Part shown: one piece after another, positions 1 to 9,415 of the stretch
How positions within the stretch are numbered: the stretch's first letter is position 1
Layout of the letters: every line of letters begins with the position of its first letter
NCBI GenBank assembly: GCA_003427395.1
Contig: BFEA01000888.1
Span: 129,172-149,916, forward strand
Length of the DNA: 20,745 bases
Direction: 5' to 3'
Origin: Chara braunii
Lineage: Eukaryota; Streptophyta; Charophyceae; Charales; Characeae
Program-made: the position numbers and the translations under genes
Notes under the pieces: generated by a model
What the model was told of the DNA's origin: nothing
The model's database searches: none
Seen by the model: the letters and a program-made list of their open reading frames with translations, nothing else

Positions 1-102
1 TCCGGTTTTGACTGATTGATTGATTGGCTGATTGATTGACTGATAGACTGATTGATTGTTTGATTGATTGACTGATTGATTGATCGAGCCGGTTCTCTAC
101 CC
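1..102. repeat. (TGAT)n-type tetranucleotide repeat, left copy
   Basis: Degenerate TGAT/TGAC tetranucleotide tract that begins with tccggttttgactgattg and ends with gatcgagccggttctctaccc. The same opening and closing phrases recur at 212-277 around a shorter tract, so these are two length variants of one repeat. The adapter starts directly after this copy. Confidence 0.85.
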
Positions 103-140
103 CTGTCTCTTATACACATCTAGATGTGTATAAGAGACAG
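103..140. other. Nextera (Tn5 mosaic-end) mate-pair junction adapter, assembly artefact
   Basis: The 38 bases are the 19-nt Tn5 mosaic end CTGTCTCTTATACACATCT followed directly by its exact reverse complement. This is the junction adapter left in Nextera mate-pair libraries when circularised fragments are sequenced across the join. It is not genomic. The bases on its two sides were probably kilobases apart, or are the same locus read twice, as the repeated flanks suggest. I am very sure of the identity; that the assembly is mis-joined here is an inference. Confidence 0.97.
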
Positions 141-211
141 CGGTTGGGAGAGGGGCGACAATTGTGGCGAGGGCAGAAGGCGGGGGGGGGGGGGTGACAT
201 GCAAAACCAGG

Positions 212-277
212 TCCGGTTTTGACTGATTGATTGATTGGCTGGTTGATTGTTTGATTGATCGAGACGGTTTTCTACCC
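212..277. repeat. (TGAT)n-type repeat, right copy
   Basis: This shorter copy of the tract at 1-102 shares its first 28 bases and its closing gatcgagacggttttctaccc. A run of 13 G lies just upstream at 182-194. The two copies lie on opposite sides of the adapter, so the duplication may be an assembly product. Confidence 0.8.
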
Positions 278-411
278 AGTCCTACCGGTAGCCCATAGCA
301 GCATGTGCTACTGGTCCCTATTGGTCCCTCCGATTTTTCAATGTGGGGGGACCGGTGGTTTAACCGGACCGATAATTTTATTGGCCCAATTTTCAAACCA
401 ACTGTCATTCA

Positions 412-615
412 GTCTGCATGCCCGCCCGCCTGCCTGCCCACCTGCCTGCCTGCCTGCCTGCCTGTCACCTGCCTACCTGCCTGCCCGCCGGGCCCCCCGC
501 CTGCCTGCCGCCCTGCTCGCCGGCCCGCCCGCCTGCTTGACTGCCTGCCCGCCGACCCGCCCGCCTGCCTTCCTGCTTGTCACCTCCCAGTCGGTTTGCT
601 TGCCTGCCTGATTTG
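412..615. repeat. Degenerate (CCTG)n tetranucleotide repeat
   Basis: About 200 bp of CCTG/CCCG/CCTA units, almost all pyrimidine plus G on the + strand. It keeps several frames open and creates Ala/Cys/Pro-rich (+) and Gly/Arg-rich (-) false ORFs, which I do not annotate. Confidence 0.85.
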
Positions 616-1060
616 GGCACCCTGTGACAGGTGGTGCACCATAAAGGCCGGAGAGGGCTATTACGAATCCCTCTGCCAGAAGACAGAGGGACTGAAAAGT
701 GCAGGGCCAACAGTGCCACAACTTCTAGAGCGATGTATATGGTGCAGATTCAGGGTTGGATGCTTCTGGCCGACACAGCTTCAAAATTAGACCAGGGAAT
801 CTCATTCGAGCTTGTGGATTACGTGCCTGGCAGGTGGAGGAAGGATAATGGGGGCGCGACAACTTTTTTTTTTAACTTGTTTTTTTTTAACTTGTTTTTT
901 TTTCCTTTGAGGAATGAAAACATATCCTTTTGTATCCCGCATGCTGGCAAGAGGTGCAACACGCATGTTTCATACAGGGCGGTACTGATACCTCCCCCTT
1001 TTTCCATGTGCTCTTGCCTCTTCTTTTCAGGCTTGGCAAAATGTGGCGCGTAGGGTGTTT
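616..1060. other. No recognisable gene; T-tract minisatellite inside
   Basis: The segment is unique-looking sequence with short ORFs that resemble nothing I know. At about 864-909, T8-9 runs alternate with AACTTG, a short tandem repeat. I see no conserved domain, RNA gene or element end. Confidence 0.5.
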
Positions 1061-1670
1061 TTAGGCTCGACATCAATAGCTGAGCCAAGTACTGGTGGTT
1101 TAAGAGAGGGGGGGGATAAACGAAGAAGCGTTTACGGACTGTCTATGTAGAAGTTGGAAAGGCATCAATGAGTTTTACATTTTGAAGTTTGAAAGGGGCC
1201 TGTGAGTTCTAAATTCGGAAACCGAAAAAATCAGTTGATCTACGTATTTTACATTTTAAAGTTGAGAGGTTTCTGTCTGTCTGTCTATCTGTCTGTCTGT
1301 TTGTGAGTGTCTGTTTGTTTGTCTATCCATTCATCCATCTACGGATAGCCCTGGGACAAAATAAGGGAGGTTCAACACTAGGCATAGTAATATAAGCACC
1401 TCTCTTTAGTAGCTCCTCCTCTAGCCGCTCCTGTCCATTGTTGGGAGCTATACCTGTTGTGCCAGAATATCCTAGTGTCTGATTTAAGAGATCGGGTACA
1501 TACAGTGAGACGAGCAGAAATATCAAGTGCAAAGCTGAAAACAAAGTGGATTTGCCGAAAAATATTTTTTCTTGGAAGCCTCTACTACATGGCCTTTTCA
1601 AATTTTAAAATAATTATTATTTTAAGAAGAAAAAACCTGCCGATTATTTCAACTATATTGGCCAATGAAA

Positions 1671-1730
1671 AATTATTTTTTCAGAAAAAATAATTGCATA
1701 TTTGCAAACTGGACTATTTTTCAAGTCCAG
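1671..1730. repeat. Cluster of three small inverted repeats
   Basis: There are three consecutive hairpins: aattattttttc/gaaaaaataatt (1671-1682 with 1684-1695), ttgca/tgcaa (1694-1707) and ctggact/agtccag (1709-1715 with 1724-1730). AT-rich DNA makes the first two weak; the third is a clean 7-bp stem. They may be an element end or chance. Confidence 0.5.
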
Positions 1731-2147
1731 TTTTAACGAATACCTTGTTTCTGGCTAAGCGACAACAATCCCCCAATACCGCCTCCCCCCTCCAAGAATA
1801 ACACCTCCCACCTTGTGAAAACACGGGGGAAGGCTCCAACCCTCACTGAAGACACCACAAGTATACACAGCAAGCCACAATTACACCCCTCAAGACCATG
1901 AAGTTGGAATTAACAAACCAATCTGAATCAAATTTTACCGCTTCGTATTATGATTAGTAATCATAGGGTTTGAAAAACTGCAGAAGCTCACTTTTAGGCA
2001 TCGGCGATCAGAAACGCGTTTGTATGAGAAGTCAAGAAAAAAACAAGACCATAAGATCAATGATAAGGAAGACTAATGAGTGAGAAAAATTACGAGAAAT
2101 TATACGAAATTTAGGCTTAGATATCCATAACGGATTTTCGAATCTGA

Positions 2148-2169
2148 TTCCCAAACCACGGTTTGGGAA
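2148..2169. repeat. 22-bp near-perfect palindrome
   Basis: Arms ttcccaaacc and ggtttgggaa (10 bp each) surround a 2-nt centre. A second palindrome (tatgatta-g-taatcata) lies at 1949-1965. No coding context is seen; function unknown. Confidence 0.6.
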
Positions 2170-2758
2170 ACTCTTAGCAAGGATGTACAACACGAAAAAG
2201 TTTAAGAAATTGTTTTCCAGAAACCATACAAAAAACACTGAATCAGATCATTATCATTAAAAGAATAGAGAAAACACAATTCAGAAAACCTAATTGGATC
2301 ATCATCATTTGATGACCATCAAGGGTTCCGTACTTATCCTTTTTGAATTAATGAGATTAAAAGATCAATCTTGAAAACATTTGTAACGACATCCAGGAAT
2401 CAACGCATCCGTAATCATGAGGATCAAAAGTGAGTATGCTATGCTAAGAAAACCCCAAGACGCCGAGAAAGGTTCCTCCATGAATCCTCTCCTCCCCTCC
2501 CCTCCCTTCCCCCTTCACTCGTATGTGACGTCACCCCTACCTCGCGGGAACCATCGCCCTCGCACCCCTCCACGTCCTCACCCTTCAAAACGGGGCGCAC
2601 GAGGCATCTATCACGTAGCACAGGGAGACCTCATCGGAGCCGTTCACCAGACGCGTGGCGCAACAACCCCTCCCCAATCTCAACCCCGCCAGCCTGTGAC
2701 GCAGGCAGATCGCGGTACCAAGCAAATCCCCAACACGTACCAACCAAACTAAGATTCT

Positions 2759-2791
2759 TGGAGTACTACCATCGTGAAAACACTTACCTGT
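2759..2791. repeat. 33-bp dispersed repeat, copy 1 (identical to 14917-14949)
   Basis: The 33 bases from tggagtactaccatcgtg to cacttacctgt are identical, in the same orientation, to 14917-14949; both flanks differ between the copies. Read on the minus strand, the end is CAG followed by GTAAGT, a consensus 5' splice-site sequence. This copy overlaps the start of the ParB-like frame; the other lies about 317 bp past the end of the Ulp1-like frame. Confidence 0.9.
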
Positions 2792-5458
2792 CTACCGAAA
2801 AGAAAGCACATGGTTGATGAGGGTGACTCTGGAGAGGATGTCAAAGGGGTTCCTCCAAGAGTTGTGTCGGAACAGACACAACCTTCCGCCAACACCCATG
2901 ATGAAGCCATTGACACAACACGGTGCTTCTTCTTGGAGTTCGATGAAGATGGTTTTGCGAAGAAGAAACGGGAACACATTGAAGTGGACGTCACGAAGAT
3001 CTTGCCAATCCCTGAAGGTGACATCCTTTTCAACCATAGAACGTTGGACAAAACGTTGGTGCAGTCCATACATGATGCGATCCATAATGCGACCAAGGAA
3101 ACCAACAGGAAGTGGGATTTCATGACTTTCATCCTGGCTCCCATTGTGCCCAACAGGGACGGGTCTCAAGGCAGACGGATCACACCAGAGCAATTCGACG
3201 TCGAGCTAGCTCATACATACAACTGGTATGCTGTTGCTGGCCAGCACACGGCTGAGGCAATGAACAGACTTATTAAAGACAAGTCACCGACCGAGAAAGT
3301 GTATGGTTTGAGGTCATACTTTCACGTACGTGTTGTCTATTTTGACGATGACACAAAGAGAGGATATCCGTACGTTTCGACGTTCGATAACACGAGGGAG
3401 GAGTGTTTCATCCCGAGATCGTTTTTGTCATCTGTGCGGCAAATCAGAACATTTTGGGATAAGAGGAATGAACGGATCCGTCTGCCAGGCACCGTGTCCC
3501 CGAATGACGTCGAGGGAATGAAACGGAAAAAGAAATGGGAAGCGTTCATGAACGCCGCCTACAAAATGACACCTGATTACGGTCTCATGAACTCGTCCCT
3601 GGAGAACGACTACTGCAAGTACTGGACGGACAAGATGTGCGGATATATGAATCTTGCGCAGTGCGGCGAGACGGTATGGCCACTAGTACATAAATTCTTT
3701 AACATGTACGAGAAGGGGCTATTGCCGCGAGTCGACGGTGTGAGATACATCGACCTATCGGGGAATGCGGAAGGTCGGTTGTCTGGGCTATACTTCCTCA
3801 AGGACAACTCTGACAAAAAAGTCTTATTCCAATGCATCAAGGCCTGAAAGGGGCCACCAGGCGCAACGGTGTCTATACCTGACTTGACGCCGACAATCTT
3901 CAAGCTGTTCGGCGATATGACAGCGGGAGAGAAGCAAGTGGCGCTTCACCACATGATGCGTGGTGATGTCATCGTGACATCACGTACGGTACCTCGTGGT
4001 AGATGCAACATGGCAGACCTGGTGAAGTATACTCGGCGTGAAAGACATATGGTCCGTATGTTCAACTACATATTGTTCAAGGCCGAGGGGGGGTCAAAAG
4101 AAGAGTGGAGCGCTGACTTCTTCATCGGTTATACGACCATCTTGGAGAGGTACGGCAAAAACGGTCTGACAGACGAGAAATGAACCGAGGAACGCGATCG
4201 CATCCCTGACGACAAGGCGAGAAAGGTGCCAAGGAGTTTGGGCGGTCCTGATGAGATTAATGGTGAGAACGGTGCGGGACTGGAGGCAACCCAAGGCATG
4301 TACAAGGAAACCCCGTTCCATCTCAAGTGTTTCATCTATAAGACGATCGACTGCTTGGACGACCTGAGAGCGGAGGTTAATCGGATATCGTCATGTGCTT
4401 GTCACATCTTTTGGGAAGTGGGGAAGAGGATTACCACGACCCTGCCATTTGAAATCGAACCGAAGGGAGTGCTCACCGACAATGAGGAGGTTGTTGGTAC
4501 GGCGAGGAGGATGAAGATACGGACAACCATTCGTGATATGTTAACATCACCGAAATGTGTTCCGTGGGATGATGATGCCTTTTCTAAACTGTACGCTTTC
4601 CTCATGACATGCTGTGGCGAAAACTGGGCCTTGATCATTTTCGCGCCGATGAAACACCAGAAACAAGTGATATAGAGTGTGTACAACTGGGATGATGTTG
4701 AGGTGCTCACAGGGTCATGGTACAGACACTATACACCTTCGACAACCTTGAACAAGTATGGCAACATTGCAGTTCGGTACACTGACATGATCACTATTGT
4801 CCTCCACGCTGAGAACGACAATTTGGACAATATAACGGTTGCACCGAAATTGCGAGCCGAGTTGACAGATTTGAACGTTCAAGAGGGTGAATTTGTGAGG
4901 TGCTCAGGGGAGTGTATCGGCATCGAGGGCGACAATGACGCGGTTTATTCTTGGATGGAACGAGGGCCAGCACGTCTCCGAAAACTATGCAGCTTGTTCA
5001 TCAGGGAGGACGATGGCGTGATGTTGTTGGGCAGGGCGCATGCGGGACTGATTTGGGAACTCGCTCGCGCCGGACACCACGTGTTTGCGTGTGACGACAC
5101 GACAAAAGAGCTCACATACCTTTCCAAGTTTTTGGAGTTTTATGTGAAGGATCCGAGGAACAAATGTAGGTTCGAAAAACCCCAAGCCGAGCACCGCAAG
5201 GACCGGGATATATACTATAAGCTCGGCAGAAAGAGGGAGAAAGTATGGGCTTACTTGTTCAGTGATGCTCCACAATTGGCGGTTGATAACGACTACATCA
5301 TCAGGAAAAGTGAACTCGAGATAGCAATGAACGACTATGAGACACCCGCGGACGCGTCCGCGGGGCCGAGCTCGGAGGGTGGACGTATTCACGGCCGCCT
5401 CCGCGGCCTACCGGGTCCGCGCCGCGGGCCCGATGTTACCAGATTTTTCCTGAATTAA
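2774..5458 (+). pseudogene. ParB-like / Rossmann-like large protein, broken by three in-frame stops
   Basis: This is one 895-codon frame with no frameshift, interrupted by TGA at 3845, TGA at 4181 and TAG at 4673. The frame opens at a GTG inside the 33-bp repeat; the first ATG is at 2810. Residues about 70-190 resemble a ParB/sulfiredoxin-type domain: VDVTKILPIPEGD, then LVQSIHDAI, then YNWYAVAGQHTAEAMNRL, matching the ParB pattern in which Gly-Gln/His-Arg sits before an Ala-rich helix, then a strand ending in acidic residues (VVYFDDD). Near the 3' end, DGVMLLGRAHAG followed by HHVFACDDTTKE looks like a nucleotide- or SAM-binding Rossmann loop with an acidic second strand; this is weak and no DPPY-type motif is seen. 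The tail is Gly/Arg-rich with sharply higher GC. Parb-plus-methyltransferase pairing is known in phages and plasmids, so a mobile-element origin is plausible but inferred. It could also be a decayed host gene. Confidence 0.5.
5345..5364. repeat. 20-bp perfect GC-rich palindrome
   Basis: The sequence cccgcggacg and its exact reverse complement are joined with no spacer, carrying two CCGCGG sites around ACGCGT. It sits in the last 40 codons of the ParB-like frame, at the start of a strongly GC-rich patch (about 5341-5440) between moderate-GC coding DNA and an AT-rich spacer. Confidence 0.85.
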
Positions 5459-6112
5459 ATATTAGCCCAAAAAAAAAACAACAACATGGATTGTAGGGAA
5501 TTTTAAGCCCTACAACCCCATATTTTGTTTTTTGGAATCCGACTTTGTTTAGGATTTTTTAAAAATAAAAAACTAAATTCGATTTAAAAAAAATAAAAAA
5601 AAATAAAAAATAAAAAAATTGGAATTTTTTTTTGTCATTTTTTATCATCAGATATATGGTCCCTGAGTTCACCTGTATTTTTTAGAAATGATTTTTTATT
5701 TTTTGCAGGGGTATGAGGTGTTTTAGAAAAATAAAGATGCAAAATTTAAAAATAAATAAACAAAAACTTGAAAAAAAGGGTTTGATTGATTGATTGTGTG
5801 TGTGTGTCATAATACGCATAACACGTAGTGCTAAGGAACTCCATGGCAATCCATGGTACGACAGTCCATCCATGACCCAGTATCCTTATCAGGACTTACC
5901 AGCTCATTCTCGACACATGTTTTTTGAAAAAATTCTTTGTGTGCTGCCTATCCAGGTTGCTTCAAAAAAAGAAGAAAAAAAAACAATAGCACAATACACA
6001 ACGAGTTTTGCTCTAATATTCGCTATTCCATACACAAAGAGGGAAATAATAAATAGCAAGTCCAAACAAACATGTATAAATGCCATGTTTAGTAAAAAAT
6101 ATAAAATATAAA

Positions 6113-6156
<44 letters not shown>

Positions 6157-6246
6157 TATATATATATGAGTGAAGCATTTCAACCAACCAGGAGAACCCT
6201 TCGTCAAGCTCATTACGGGACCATCTTATCGGGATGGAGTGTGAGT
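5459..6246. other. AT-rich spacer without a supported gene
   Basis: It begins with an A-rich stretch right after the preceding TAA, then (AAAT)/(AAAAAT)-like runs at about 5560-5640, a TGAT/TG tract at about 5779-5808 and an (AT)n microsatellite at about 6109-6168. Short lysine- or tyrosine/isoleucine-rich ORFs here are products of base composition. Confidence 0.6.
6109..6168. repeat. (AT)n microsatellite
   Basis: Nearly uninterrupted AT dinucleotides broken by one AC and one AA. It lies about 80 bp beyond the 3' end of the minus-strand ORF at 6247-6651. Confidence 0.9.
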
Positions 6247-6651
6247 TTAGGTAGGGGAATGGAAGAGGGTGAAGAGGATCCCCAGAATGCAGATCACAAG
6301 ACATAGCCAGATGACTTTTGGGTACGGGGGGGCGCGACTTTGGGCCAAAATACGGATCTCCGAACGAAGCATATTAATTTCTTGGCTTAGTGTCCAGTTT
6401 GCACGGGAGAGTTTGCCAATGTCTTCTCGGTATTCATCACGCTCCGTCAGAGTCTGTCTGTGAAGTTCAGAGAGTTCCCTGCACCAGCCTAGGATTTCCC
6501 TATGTTTGTGACATATCCTTGAGAATATCGAGGCAGTCCATCCCGTGATATCTGGGTCATTTACCCCATGTCTAATTAGGAAGTAGTTAACCATAACTAT
6601 GTCCCTCCGTATGTCCCGGACATTTTCCTCAATAAAGTCTGGAAGAGCCAT
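6247..6651 (-). CDS. Small coiled-coil protein with C-terminal membrane anchor, unknown family
   Basis: The ORF has 134 codons, an ATG start (context ACCAATGG, G at +4) and a TAA stop. I do not recognise the family. Residues about 55-103 are charged and helical with regularly spaced Leu/Ile (L60, L63, I78, L81, L88, I92, L95, I99), typical of a coiled coil. Residues about 113-130 (VIWLCLVICILGILFTLF) form one hydrophobic span ending four residues before the stop, the layout of a tail-anchored protein. The N-terminal 50 residues mix acidic and aromatic positions with no known motif. The absence of stops and balanced composition in an otherwise AT-rich, repeat-filled region favour a real gene or a recently lost one. 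It may also be one exon of a longer gene or part of an unrecognised element. Confidence 0.5.
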   Translation of the reverse strand: MALPDFIEENVRDIRRDIVMVNYFLIRHGVNDPDITGWTASIFSRICHKHREILGWCRELSELHRQTLTERDEYREDIGKLSRANWTLSQEINMLRSEIRILAQSRAPPYPKVIWLCLVICILGILFTLFHSPT

Positions 6652-7261
6652 TGGTTAGCTATCCAAGAGTATCGTCGGCGGGTGGGGTATGAATGGAGTA
6701 TTGATAGGGGGTCAGATATGAAAGGATCCAGAGGTAGATGGTGGAATGTTTTTCCGATCCTAGAGTGGAGGGGCGCAGTAGCTGAGGACGGGGGAAGAAA
6801 AGTTTGGATATTTAATTTTTTTTTTTTATATATTAGATGGCATCATTGAAAAATAATATGAGGAACAATAAGGAGGCGGTAACTGGCCTAAAATCCCCCT
6901 AAACAGAATATTCGGCAAGTCCTATATTCGTACTTTGTTTTCAAAAGAATATAAGCACTCGGGCATACCGCATACTTGACTTGGTGGATTTCAGAAGACC
7001 GTTGATATCTAATGGTCGATATACACGTACCATTCCTCTCCCTATAGATAATAAAAAATATACATATATATGCCATTCTCCACAGGGAGTATTATCCAAC
7101 CCAAAGAGGCATGCAGAGAAAATGATGATATGTGAAAAATGTGTAATCTCATATCAGTGGGCATGGGGTCCTCATATCCAAGTAGGCGCACAAGCTCTTC
7201 GTAAATAGGGGGGAATGATATCGAAAGCAAGAGGCATGACTGAATGGACAAGGAGGTCAGT
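6652..7261. other. No supported gene
   Basis: Mixed sequence with a T-run at about 6820. Minus-strand frames of 62-69 codons (6888-7076, 7042-7251) overlap in different frames and show no domain. This could be upstream sequence of the 6247-6651 ORF. Confidence 0.5.
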
Positions 7262-7670
7262 CAAGTCAGGGGGGCGGGAGGTCAAGCGAGAAGAGCGGTA
7301 GAAAGGTCCGGAAGTGAGGAGTAGCACCGATTATTCATATCAGAAGCATGGAGGACAAAAAAAAGACTTCCGGTAAGCACGGAGGGAGGGGGAAGAGGGT
7401 GATGAGGGAGGGCACCCAAACAAATCTAAGCAATCGTAGCAGCATTCATATCATTAAGTCCCACAACAGCTATAAAAAAACCCGGTGATCAAGAACTTAG
7501 ATGGAGGACGATTCATCAAATTAGGGGATCCCCTGTTACCTCCAATCCGCAAGTATCGTTGAAAACATCCCTATATTCTATAAAAAAAAGGCACGCTATT
7601 CCAATGCACTAGTTCAGGTAAGGGATAAAGGATACCAAGCAAGATTGAGCATAAATACTAAAAAACTCCA
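7262..7670. repeat. 408-bp tandem repeat, unit 1
   Basis: Starts at caagtcagg and runs to actccacaagt; it repeats head-to-tail at 7671 with an offset of 408-409 bp and only scattered differences (for example G6 versus G5 near the start, atcgtagcag versus attttagcag). No coding potential is apparent. Confidence 0.9.
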
Positions 7671-8078
7671 CAAGTCAGGGGGCGGGAGGTCAGGCGGGAA
7701 GAGCGGTAGAAAGGTCCGGAAGTGAGGAGTAGCACCGATTATTCATATCAGAAGCATGGAGGACAGAAGAAAGACTTCCGGTAAGCACGGAGGGAGGGGG
7801 AAGAGGGTGATGAGGGAGGGCACCCAAACGAATCTAAGCAATTTTAGCAGCATTCATATCATTAAGTCCCACAACAGCTATAAAAAAACCCGGTGATCAA
7901 GAACCCAGATGGAGGACGATTCATCAAATTAGGGGATCCCCTGTTACCTCCAATCCCCAAGTATCGTTGAAAACACCCCCATATTCTAAAAAAAAAAAGC
8001 ACGCTATTCCAATGCACTAGTTCAGGTAAGAGATAAAGGATACTAAGCAAGATTGAGAAGAAATACTAAAAAGCTCCA
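7671..8078. repeat. 408-bp tandem repeat, unit 2
   Basis: Second head-to-tail copy of 7262-7670. From about 8079 the sequence passes into a different module (ctttcgatcaacgaaaaa) that also recurs further right, so this unit joins the 408-bp array to the larger modular array. Confidence 0.9.
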
Positions 8079-8894
8079 ACACTTTCGATCAACGAAAAAT
8101 AAGCGGGGAAAAAATACTCAAGAATGCTCCGGGAAAAAAATGTGTGTGATCGATTGTATCTATAAGCTCCTTATTACAGTGTTGAAAGCAACTAGTTGAT
8201 GAGCAGTACCGCAAAAAAAATGGAGAATGCTTATCAAACGAATCTAAGCGATCTTAGCAGCATTCATATCATTACGTCCCGCAACAGTTATAAAAAATTG
8301 GTGATTAAGAACTCGGATGGAGGACGATCCGTCAAATTAGATGATCCTCCCAATCCACAAGTCCCGTTGAAGACATCGCCATATTCCCTAAAAAAATTGA
8401 ACACACCATTCCAATGCACTGGTTCAGGTAGCAAGTTTGAAAAAAATACTAAAAAGCACCGTCACTTTCGATTAACAAAAAATGAGTGCTGAAAAAACTC
8501 AAGAATGCTCTGGAGAAGATGTGTGTGACAGATCATAATCACAAGCCACTTATCATGATGTCGGAAGGAACTAAATTGATGGATAGACAAAAAAAAACGG
8601 AGAATACTTGTTGATGTTGAGTAGAATACATGCTCCTCTTACATAACCAATCCCCTGGTCATGCCTTCAATTTAGTGTCAATTTTTTTTTTTTGGTCACT
8701 CTCCCTCACCGTTTCTGTAGTTACCATAGATATCATCGTCCCTCAATCAGACCGGGCGGCAACTACCTATGTGATTGATCCGTGCCAATGATTCCGTTAT
8801 CCACAAAGCCAACAAGGCATATCCACATTCCCTGCCCCGATCTCATCCACAGTCGAAAGCACTCTCGCCAAATCGTCATTGCTCCTCTTCCCTT
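8079..8894. repeat. Diverged repeat modules linking the two tandem arrays
   Basis: In order: a module starting ctttcgatcaac (about 8085-8232), a diverged third copy of the inner part of the 408-bp unit (8241-8430, starting aatctaagcg), a second ctttcgat module (about 8464-8608), and a module ending cagatctcatccacagtcgaaag-like DNA up to cctcttccctt at 8894. The modules recur at 9989-10133 and 10130-10411. The fold-back element interrupts the last module. Confidence 0.75.
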
Positions 8895-9415
8895 CAACAG
8901 AAAAATTCCCACGAGAAATGAAAGTTGAAAAACATTCTAAAAAAAAAAAATCCTTCATATATATAAATTATTATTCCAATGTTAGTCTAATTTTAAAATT
9001 TTCAGTTTTATTTGATAAGTTCCCGTCTAAATATGAGTTTTCCCTTCCAATTACATCTATTTGTTCAAGATGGAATGAAAGTCTGGACGAGTTTATGAAA
9101 TGCTTTAATTAAAATTTCATTTTACTACAACAAATATCTTCTATTTTAGATTGGATTAAACTATTTATGACTGAAAATCTTTACTTAGAATGACAGTCCA
9201 ATTAAAATATTTCATGAACTCATCCTGACTTTCATTCCATCTCTAGCATGCAGTTCAAATAAGAAGGGATACCACATTCTTGGAAGGAAAGTTTTCAAGT
9301 AAGAAGAAAAAATTTAAAATTTGAATGACATTTTTTAAGATGGAATAAAAATTTAAAATTTAGAATGTAATTTTACTATAGAATGACTATTTAATTCTAG
9401 GAAATTTTTCTGTTG
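8895..9415. mobile_element. 521-bp fold-back MITE-like element
   Basis: Ends are CAACAGAAAAATT and its exact inverse AATTTTTCTGTTG (13 bp perfect, extending to about 16 with one mismatch). The flanks cttccctt and tttccctctccc reconstitute the uninterrupted cttccctttccctctccc seen in the paralogous repeat units at about 10401-10420 and 11311-11330, so the insertion is directly visible with a TT duplication. Internally, 9067-9115 and 9199-9246 are about 45-bp inverted arms (gatggaatgaaagtc versus gactttcattccatc), with weaker outer pairing, so the element folds back on itself. It is very AT-rich and encodes no transposase. The 2-bp TT target and CAACAG end do not fit a superfamily I can name. 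Confidence 0.8.

Larger units (their letters stand above)
1061..2758. other. Intergenic, AT-rich; no supported gene
   Basis: Contents are a (CTGT/TTGT)n tract at about 1268-1325, small hairpins at 1671-1730, 1949-1965 and 2148-2169, and a pyrimidine- and C-rich stretch from about 2480. A 92-codon frame on the minus strand (1323-1601) and a proline-rich 111-codon frame on the plus strand (2417-2752, ending 7 bp before the shared 33-bp repeat) have no recognisable domain. I leave them uncalled, although either could be a gene remnant. Confidence 0.5.

Noticed and set aside
255-790. Long Ala/Pro/Cys-rich and Gly/Arg-rich frames
   Set aside because: They come from the CCTG tetranucleotide tract, which keeps several frames open on both strands.
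2417-2752. Proline-rich 111-codon ORF as a gene
   Set aside because: Low-complexity C-rich sequence with no domain. It has an ATG, but nothing else supports it.
3845-4675. Stops as proof of C-to-T (CpG) deamination
   Set aside because: Every stop codon is one C-to-T step from CGA, CAG or CAA, so stops alone prove nothing. Alignment to paralogs is needed.
7262-8078. CRISPR-like array
   Set aside because: Two long near-identical units head-to-tail with no short repeats and unique spacers, in a eukaryotic context.
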